35,893 bases of DNA from a virus, in the IMG/VR virus record IMGVR_UViG_3300048919_000377, positions 1 through 35,893 of that record. The stretch is one strand, 5' to 3'. Position 1 is the first letter of the stretch. Each line of letters starts with the position of its first letter. Made by a program: the position numbers and the translations under genes. This document shows, one piece after another, positions 30,681 through 35,893 of this stretch. The notes below the pieces were generated by a model. It searched no databases and had not been told where the DNA came from. It saw only the letters and a list, made by a program, of their open reading frames with translations.

Positions 30681-32072
30681 TCAGCTGGCCAGCGCTAGCG
30701 CTCGTGCAATGTTGTCGCCCAGCCCGTTGAAGGCGCGCGACAATGCATCGATCTGATCGTCGAACGCGCCGTTCGGGAACATGCGCATCTCGCCGATCAA
30801 GGCGTCGTTCCATGGCGCCCTGAGCATCTTGACGTTGCCCACGTTCACCTGCGCTGCGAACGGTGCCGCGCGGGTCGCCTTGTCGCCGGTCTCCGTTGAG
30901 AACGAGAACGGCACGCCGATCAGCTTCTTTCCCAGGTATGCCGCCTGTGCCTTGCCTGCCTGACCGGGATCCTGCGGGACGGACTGCATGACGCGGGGGC
31001 CATCCCGTTTGGCGGTACTGACAAGCAGCCGCTCCACATCGTCTGGGCCACCGCGCTCCCGCTCGACGTCGGCGATCCACAGCGTGCCATCCGGAGTGCG
31101 CCCGAGCTTCCCGCCGACGGTCCAGTCGCCGGCATTCTTCGTCGCGGCCAAGTCCCAGCCTCGGATCAGTTCCAACCCGGCGGGCAGCGCGTCGACGATA
31201 TCGATGCGACTTGGCTTGAACACACCGCCGTCGCGTGGTGCTGGCGCCTGCATGTACTGGCCGGCGAACACATACGGGTTCGCCTCTTCCATCCGCGCCA
31301 GGTCCGCCGCGGTGTGCTTCTCCGGCCAGAGCGGCGTCCCGTCCTCGTTGCGGGCCGGGATGCAGACGTGCTCCCACGTCTCGCCGTTCCCTCCATTCAG
31401 CAGCCAGCCTGCGAGATCCCGCTCGTGCAGGCGCTGCATGATCAGGATGATCGGCGTGTCAGGCGTATTCGTGCGCGATTCCAGCGTGTTCTGGAACCAC
31501 TCGATCACGCCCTCGCGTACCGTCTCGCTTTCCGCCTCGTCGGGCTTGTGCGGGTCATCGATGATGATCGCGCCGCCGAAGCCGTCCCGTTGCTTGCCCG
31601 CGCCAAAGCCGGTAATCGGGCCGCTGGAGCCCGTCGCGTAGAGGACGCCGCCGGCAGTGGTCTTCCAGTCGTCGCGCGCCGACGAAGACGGATCCAGCAT
31701 GGCTGCCGGGAAGATCTCCTGGTAAGCCGGGTGAGACAGCATTTCACGGGTCGCCAGCGCGTTCTTTGCCGCAAGCTTGGCGCCGTAAGAGGTGTGAATG
31801 AACTCCGCGTCCGGGTACTGCCCCATCGTCCACGACACGAAGTTCGATACCGCCAGCTCCGTCTTGGAATATCGAGGCGCCACGTTAATGATCAAACGCC
31901 GGCATTCCCCGCGGAACACACGCGTGAGGGCATCACAGATCGTCTTGTGGTGCGGGCCACGCTTCCAGAAGAAGCGGCGCCGCTGGTAGAACATCCAGCG
32001 GGTGTAGAAATACAGGTCCTCCCGAGCCAACTCGGCTGCGGCCAGGCGCTCCGCTGCCGAGAACACGCGCAT
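30681..32072 (-). CDS. Terminase large subunit
   Basis: A 463-aa packaging motor. Walker A-like NVAPRYSKTELAVSNF (about 63-78), Walker B IIIDDPHK (about 169-176), then a coupling region and an RNase H-like nuclease part with GWDLAATKNAGDWTVGGKLG (about 288-307). ATG 32072 is chosen because GAGG is 7 bases upstream; a GTG at 32078 overlapping the small-subunit stop is an alternative. It cuts concatemers and pumps DNA into the prohead. Confidence 0.92.
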   Translation of the reverse strand: MRVFSAAERLAAAELAREDLYFYTRWMFYQRRRFFWKRGPHHKTICDALTRVFRGECRRLIINVAPRYSKTELAVSNFVSWTMGQYPDAEFIHTSYGAKLAAKNALATREMLSHPAYQEIFPAAMLDPSSSARDDWKTTAGGVLYATGSSGPITGFGAGKQRDGFGGAIIIDDPHKPDEAESETVREGVIEWFQNTLESRTNTPDTPIILIMQRLHERDLAGWLLNGGNGETWEHVCIPARNEDGTPLWPEKHTAADLARMEEANPYVFAGQYMQAPAPRDGGVFKPSRIDIVDALPAGLELIRGWDLAATKNAGDWTVGGKLGRTPDGTLWIADVERERGGPDDVERLLVSTAKRDGPRVMQSVPQDPGQAGKAQAAYLGKKLIGVPFSFSTETGDKATRAAPFAAQVNVGNVKMLRAPWNDALIGEMRMFPNGAFDDQIDALSRAFNGLGDNIARALALAS

Positions 32073-32074
32073 GG

Positions 32075-32476
32075 TCACACCTCGTCAAGCAGGTTGCGCG
32101 CGATTTCGCGGAATTCTTCCTTCGTCATGCTGACGTTCTGGATCGGTCCGCCGTTGGCACCGGTTACTTCAACCTTCTGCGCCTCCTTCCAGTGCGCTTG
32201 GCACTTCATCCAGAAGATGCCCGCAGTCACGGCTTCTCGGCCCTTGCCCATGGCATGCTGGAACAGGTTCTGCGCCACCATGGCATTTGCCAGCGCCTTG
32301 GCATCCTTCAGTTCGGCGCGGAACGCCGCGCGGAGCGTCTTGATATCCACCGGCTTGCCAGTCTGCGGGTTCTTGATCTTGGAACAGATCATGTCCTGCG
32401 GCATGCCACAGGCGGCCATGGCTGCAACGGTGATGCGCTGCTTTTCCGTGGGCTCGAAGGGTTTTCTGCCTGCCAT
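32075..32476 (-). CDS. Terminase small subunit-like protein
   Basis: A 133-aa protein starting MAGRKPFEPTEKQRITVAAM, with a predicted HTH (MAACGMPQDMICSKI) and a helical oligomerisation part. Such proteins recognise the packaging site. It directly precedes the large subunit. No homology could be tested, but order and HTH agree. Confidence 0.78.
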   Translation of the reverse strand: MAGRKPFEPTEKQRITVAAMAACGMPQDMICSKIKNPQTGKPVDIKTLRAAFRAELKDAKALANAMVAQNLFQHAMGKGREAVTAGIFWMKCQAHWKEAQKVEVTGANGGPIQNVSMTKEEFREIARNLLDEV

Positions 32477-32485
32477 GTGAACAGC

Positions 32486-33859
32486 CTACTTTCGTCGTAG
32501 CCGCCTGCTGAGCCAGTTTTTTACGGCTGCCAGCGCGCCGCGCGCTCGCGGCGGCGGCACGTCGGCCGTAGGCTCTGGCTCACCGGCAGGCCGGTTCTCG
32601 GCGACCTCGTCGAAGGTACGGCCATCATCCGCCAGGGTCGCATCGAGGCCGGTTGCAGCCATCCAGCGCCGCAGGATCACGTCGCAGAAGCGCATATCCA
32701 GTTCAATCACCCTCGCCTGTCGTCCGGTGGCTTCGCACGCCATCAGCGTAGAGCCGGAACCGGCGAATGGGTCTAGCACCACGTCGCCGGCCCGGCTGCT
32801 GTTCCCGATCAGATAGGCGAGTAGCGCCACCGGCTTCATGGTGGGATGTTCCTCGCTCCGGCTCGGTCGGTCGAATGCCCACACGGTCGACTGTGAGCGG
32901 TCACCGTGCCACACATGGGCAGCGCCTGGCTTCCAGCCGTAGAGCACCGGCTCGTGCTGCCAGTGGTAATCGCTGCGCCCGAGCACGAACGACTGCTTCA
33001 CCCAGACGCAGCATTGCGCCAGCTTCAGGCCAGCGGCCTCGAACGCGCGCCGGAACGCCATGCCCTCAGTGTCCGCATGGAAAACGTAGATGCTCGCACC
33101 GGGCTTGCTGCCAGCCGCAATGTTGCGATACGCGGACAGGAGAAACTGGCCGAAGGCACCCTCCGACATGTCATCGTTGGCGATGTGCATGCGTTTGGCG
33201 GTCTTGCCTTCGTAGGCGACGTTGTACGGTGGGTCGGTAATGACCAGGTCCGCGACTCCGCCCGCTAGCAGCCTCCGCATGGCGCCTGCGTCCAGCGCAT
33301 CGCCACAGAGCAATCGATGCTCCCCCAGCTGCCACAGATCGCCGGGCCGCGTCACCGGCATGGCCGGCGGCTCCGGCGCCTCGTCGGCATCCAGCAGGTC
33401 GGCTATGACCTCATCGGGTCGAAGCGCTTCGAGGTCATCGGCCTCAAACCCCAGCAGCTCAACGTCGAAGCCCATGTCCAGCAGGTTGGACAGTTCCTCG
33501 GCAAGGATCTCCGCATCCCACGTCGCCGATTCCGCAAGGCGGTTGTCCGCGAGCACGTACGCGCGGCGCTGTGCAGTTGTCCAGCCGGTGCAGTCCAGCA
33601 CCGGCACAGTGCCATCCGGCACCAGCTCGCCATTTGGCAATCGGATCCGTTCGCCAGCTTCGTACAGCAGTTGTGCGGCCGCCACGCGCGCGTGGCCGGC
33701 GACAATGCCATTGGCATCGGCCAGCACAGGCAGCGTCCATCCGAACTCTCGGATGCTCACCGCTATCTGCTCGATCTGCTGTGGGCTGTGCTGCCGCGCA
33801 TTGCGGCCGTAGGCGGCCAGCTCGGCCACCGGCCGAAACGATACGCTGGGAAACTGCAT
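32486..33859 (-). CDS. ParB-domain DNA methyltransferase (N4/N6 beta class)
   Basis: A 457-aa fusion. N-terminal ParB/Srx-like nuclease or binding domain (about 1-160; IVAGHARVAAAQLLYEAG at 52-69, YVLADNRLAE) joined to an amino-methyltransferase with motif IV DPPY (209-212) before motif I DPFAGSGST (363-371) and HPTMKP, so beta-class order. It probably methylates adenine or cytosine-N4 in phage or host DNA. AGGGGG is 8-9 bases before the ATG; an upstream in-frame ATG at 33883 is less likely. Divergent from the toxin-antitoxin pair. Confidence 0.9.
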   Translation of the reverse strand: MQFPSVSFRPVAELAAYGRNARQHSPQQIEQIAVSIREFGWTLPVLADANGIVAGHARVAAAQLLYEAGERIRLPNGELVPDGTVPVLDCTGWTTAQRRAYVLADNRLAESATWDAEILAEELSNLLDMGFDVELLGFEADDLEALRPDEVIADLLDADEAPEPPAMPVTRPGDLWQLGEHRLLCGDALDAGAMRRLLAGGVADLVITDPPYNVAYEGKTAKRMHIANDDMSEGAFGQFLLSAYRNIAAGSKPGASIYVFHADTEGMAFRRAFEAAGLKLAQCCVWVKQSFVLGRSDYHWQHEPVLYGWKPGAAHVWHGDRSQSTVWAFDRPSRSEEHPTMKPVALLAYLIGNSSRAGDVVLDPFAGSGSTLMACEATGRQARVIELDMRFCDVILRRWMAATGLDATLADDGRTFDEVAENRPAGEPEPTADVPPPRARGALAAVKNWLSRRLRRK

Positions 33860-33879
33860 GCTGCACCCCCTTGCCCATA

Positions 33880-33917
33880 GCAAACTTTGTTTGCATATGT
33901 GTTAGCTTTTTGCTAAC
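33880..33917. promoter_or_regulatory. Two inverted repeats in the MTase/toxin divergent region
   Basis: GCAAAC-TTT-GTTTGC (33880-33894) and GTTAGC-TTTTT-GCTAAC (33901-33917) lie side by side between the methyltransferase and the toxin start. They fit operators for the XRE antitoxin and perhaps for control of the late operon head. Base composition is AT-rich, suitable for promoters. Confidence 0.65.
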
Positions 33918-33925
33918 ATAACGTC

Positions 33926-34183
33926 ATGCACGCAATCGAGTTCACCAAGCAAGCCGCCCAAGCTCTGAAAGCCATGCCGAGGAACGTGGCGATCACGATC
34001 CGAGCGAAGATCGATGCTCTCGCGGTAGATCCCTATGCTGCGAACCCGAATGCCAAGAAGCTCGCCGGCCGTGACGGATACCGGCTGCGGGTGGGCGACT
34101 GGCGCGTGCTGTACCAGATTGAAGACGGCCGGCTGGTGATTGTGGTGCTGGCGATCAAACCGCGCGGAGGCGCATACAAATGA
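33926..34183 (+). CDS. RelE/ParE-superfamily toxin
   Basis: An 85-aa toxin: MHAIEFTKQAAQALKAMPRN, NAKKLAGRDGYRLRVGDWRV and LYQIEDGRLVIVVLAIKPRG, the standard RelE order of helix pair, LxGxxxxRxRVGDxR and final strand. RelE-type toxins cleave mRNA on the ribosome; the basic residues of the motif are kept. No good ribosome binding site precedes the ATG. It overlaps the antitoxin as ATGA. Confidence 0.88.
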   Translation: MHAIEFTKQAAQALKAMPRNVAITIRAKIDALAVDPYAANPNAKKLAGRDGYRLRVGDWRVLYQIEDGRLVIVVLAIKPRGGAYK

Positions 34184-34557
34184 CCGAGATCCAATTCATC
34201 GAACGCGAAGGCCACCGCGAGTTTGCGGTGGTGCCCATCGAAGTGTGGGACCGCGTCAAACACCTGATCGAAGACCTCGACGATGCAGCCCTGTTTGATG
34301 CTGCCAAGGGCGAGGACGATGGTTTCCGCGTGCCGGCTGCGGTGCTCGACGCCGAGCTGGCCGGCGATCATCCGATCAAGGCCTGGCGCGACTATCGCCG
34401 CTTGACACAAGATGCTCTGGCGAGCGCAGCTGGCCTCAGCAAGCCATACCTCAGCCAGATCGAGAACCGCAAGCGCACCGGCACAGCCGATGTGCTGACG
34501 AAGCTCGCAGCCGAGCTTTCGGTACCCGTGGATCAGCTCATCGAACGCGAAAGCTGA
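34180..34557 (+). CDS. XRE-family antitoxin
   Basis: A 125-aa protein. N-terminal 58 residues contact the toxin presumably; about 65-120 is an XRE HTH (WRDYRRLTQDALASAAGLSK, then PYLSQIENRKRTGTADVLTK). The toxin-first order is as in HigBA. It should repress its own promoter through the inverted repeats upstream and neutralise the toxin. No recognition of a PemI-like region. Confidence 0.85.
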   Translation: MTEIQFIEREGHREFAVVPIEVWDRVKHLIEDLDDAALFDAAKGEDDGFRVPAAVLDAELAGDHPIKAWRDYRRLTQDALASAAGLSKPYLSQIENRKRTGTADVLTKLAAELSVPVDQLIERES

Positions 34558-34666
34558 AACAGGCGCAGTGAGGCAGCGCCACGGAGTCGCGTCCATTGTT
34601 TCGCCTGGGCGTCCCCGCATGCCTGACGGTCTGTGAGCTGTCCGCTCATCCGACGTAGCCAATGAA

Positions 34667-34698
34667 AAAGCCCGCGCGACGCGAGCCGGGCGGGCTTT
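34667..34698 (-). terminator. Rho-independent terminator of the tRNA gene
   Basis: A 9-bp stem AAAGCCCGC / GCGGGCTTT with a GC-rich inner loop, followed on the - strand by TTCATT after the arm. It lies 5 bases after the tRNA CCA end and may also stop the antitoxin transcript from the other side. Confidence 0.75.
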
Positions 34699-34703
34699 GA
34701 ATC

Positions 34704-34779
<76 letters not shown>

Positions 34780-34821
34780 GGCCGGACTATACGCGGGTTG
34801 GCAGAACATTGATAGAACCAA

Positions 34822-34847
34822 ATGCAAAAGCCCGCTTGCGCGGGCTT
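34822..34847 (-). terminator. Terminator of the two-TM protein gene
   Basis: An 8-bp stem AAGCCCGC / GCGGGCTT with loop GCAA, followed on the - strand by TTGCATTT. It lies about 55 bases after the stop of the gene upstream and before the tRNA promoter. Confidence 0.7.
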
Positions 34848-34900
34848 CAGATGCAACTTCTGCGATTCTGGCGAAAATTTAGATCGTTTGTCACACGCTG

Positions 34901-35608
34901 TCAAGGCGTCTGAAAATTCGTCTTGCTGGTAGCCAGACGGTGGATGCTACGCTCCACGCGGATCAGGACAATCAACAAGACCAACATACCAAAGGCAGCG
35001 AAGCAGGATGCGGACCAATACAAAGCTTGTATCGCGTCCAGCTTCTTTGCCTCAACATCAGCAGCAGCCGCGTGCTTTTCAGATTCAATGCGCGCACGCT
35101 CGGCCTTGTACTGCGTCTCGTAGTGCTTAAATATCTTATCCACGTCGTCGAAGAAACTATCCGAGGACTTAGTTCCGGCAGCGCTTTCATCCAAGGAAAG
35201 CGAATCGTCCAGGTACTTGGTCAGACCCTCGACAAAAGACGGGCCCAATTCCTTGTTATTGACGTATGACACCACGACTTCCTCGATGGCAGCTCCATTG
35301 AGACTCCCCGCCGGCTTTACGAGACGAGAGTAGTGCTTCGACAGAACGCTACCAAGCGCCTGCGCAAGCTTCTTCACTTCGTCGGATTGGGCCTTGGATT
35401 CAGCAGTCTTCGGCGCGTCCGCGATTTTCCCGGTCTTGAAGGACTTCGGAGCGATCTTGATCTCTTCAGAAACCTTGATGGGCTTGACGAACAGTCCCTC
35501 GCTTGCGCGCATGCCAAGCAGCACAACGCAGATCAGTGCAACGGTCGCGGCGATGAGGATGACGACGCGGAGGAGCTGCAAATATCCCCCTTCAATTCGG
35601 TTCAACAT
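34901..35608 (-). CDS. Hypothetical membrane protein with two TM segments
   Basis: A 235-aa protein of no family known to me. A hydrophobic segment (about 12-33, LLRVVILIAATVALICVVLL) is followed by a charged region of about 165 residues with a coiled-coil-like stretch (ETQYKAERARIESEKHAAAA), a second membrane segment (about 195-217), and a basic end. Both ends likely lie in the cytoplasm with the middle in the periplasm. ATG 35608 is chosen; an in-frame start at 35656 is possible. Neither site has a strong ribosome binding site. Confidence 0.65.
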   Translation of the reverse strand: MLNRIEGGYLQLLRVVILIAATVALICVVLLGMRASEGLFVKPIKVSEEIKIAPKSFKTGKIADAPKTAESKAQSDEVKKLAQALGSVLSKHYSRLVKPAGSLNGAAIEEVVVSYVNNKELGPSFVEGLTKYLDDSLSLDESAAGTKSSDSFFDDVDKIFKHYETQYKAERARIESEKHAAAADVEAKKLDAIQALYWSASCFAAFGMLVLLIVLIRVERSIHRLATSKTNFQTP

Positions 35609-35701
35609 AATTTCCACTCTTGAGTTTTGGGTGGTTGACCTTAGCGTAAACACCATCGTGCACCAATAGAACTCATCCGGCCCCCCACCGATTGGGGGAA
35701 T

Positions 35702-35893
35702 CTACGATGCCAGTCCACGCACTCCATTGAACGAAAGCGTGACTGCTCTTGCAGCCGCATGCTGGGCCCGCACAGCAGCCCACTGCTGATCATCCGTATC
35801 GGCAACGACAGAGTGCACACGAAATACTGCACCAAGCCGCTCGACCGCACGCAACTCCAGCGCGGCGAAATGGGTAGCCATCCATTTCGCCGC
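35702..35893 (-). CDS. Hypothetical protein, C-terminal end (partial)
   Basis: An open frame of 63 codons enters from the window edge and stops at TAG. It is rich in Ala, Val and Arg (ATHFAALELRAVERLGAVFR) with the codon use of the other phage genes. No family is recognised and its start lies outside. A 6-bp hairpin CCCCCA/TGGGGG (35682-35698) follows the stop, without a T-run. The 93 bases to the next gene hold nothing else. Confidence 0.45.
   Translation of the reverse strand, partial: AAKWMATHFAALELRAVERLGAVFRVHSVVADTDDQQWAAVRAQHAAARAVTLSFNGVRGLAS

Overview
The window looks like the chromosome of a GC-rich betaproteobacterium, most likely Burkholderiaceae of the Cupriavidus/Ralstonia type. 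This rests on base composition, codon use and the flanking housekeeping genes; no species can be named. Almost all of it is one integrated myovirus-type prophage with an accessory region.

Left flank (1-2470), host genes on the + strand: the end of suhB with its terminator, a YdcH/DUF465 gene, a PPK2 polyphosphate kinase, a universal stress protein, and then only the first codons of mutS. The conserved MutS entry motif HTPMMQQ is present, but the frame stops four codons later, and this point is read as the left attachment junction of the element.

Accessory region (2471-8813), compositionally mixed: a DUF6161-like membrane protein; a three-gene SOS cassette (zinc ribbon, unknown, SRAP/YedK) behind two LexA-type boxes; a convergent orphan LuxR-type response regulator; a remnant of an ATP-dependent DNA ligase; a frameshifted Gly-rich small ORF; and an AT-rich two-gene cassette of an unknown 164-aa protein plus a papain-family peptidase with intact catalytic motifs.

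Late phage region (8814-33859), all on the - strand. In transcription order: ParB-methyltransferase, small and large terminase, portal, minor head protein, protease/scaffold, cement protein, major capsid, neck genes, sheath, tube, tail chaperones, tape measure, baseplate, tail fibers and their chaperones, two holin-like genes, endolysin and nested Rz/Rz1 spanins. The genes are tightly packed and many overlap by 1-8 bases. GC-rich stem-loops sit before the capsid, sheath, holin and endolysin genes. The contractile sheath, gp25-like wedge and puncturing spike define a myovirus tail.

Right part (33860-35893): a RelE/XRE toxin-antitoxin pair divergent from the methyltransferase, with inverted repeats between them; an initiator-type tRNA-Met with terminator; a two-TM protein of unknown role; and the end of an unknown gene. 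No integrase, lysis-lysogeny repressor or replication gene is seen, so the right end of the prophage, and presumably the rest of mutS, lie outside the window.

The most interesting points are the interruption of mutS by an element that carries its own SOS-controlled abasic-site protein, and the AT-rich papain-peptidase cassette.
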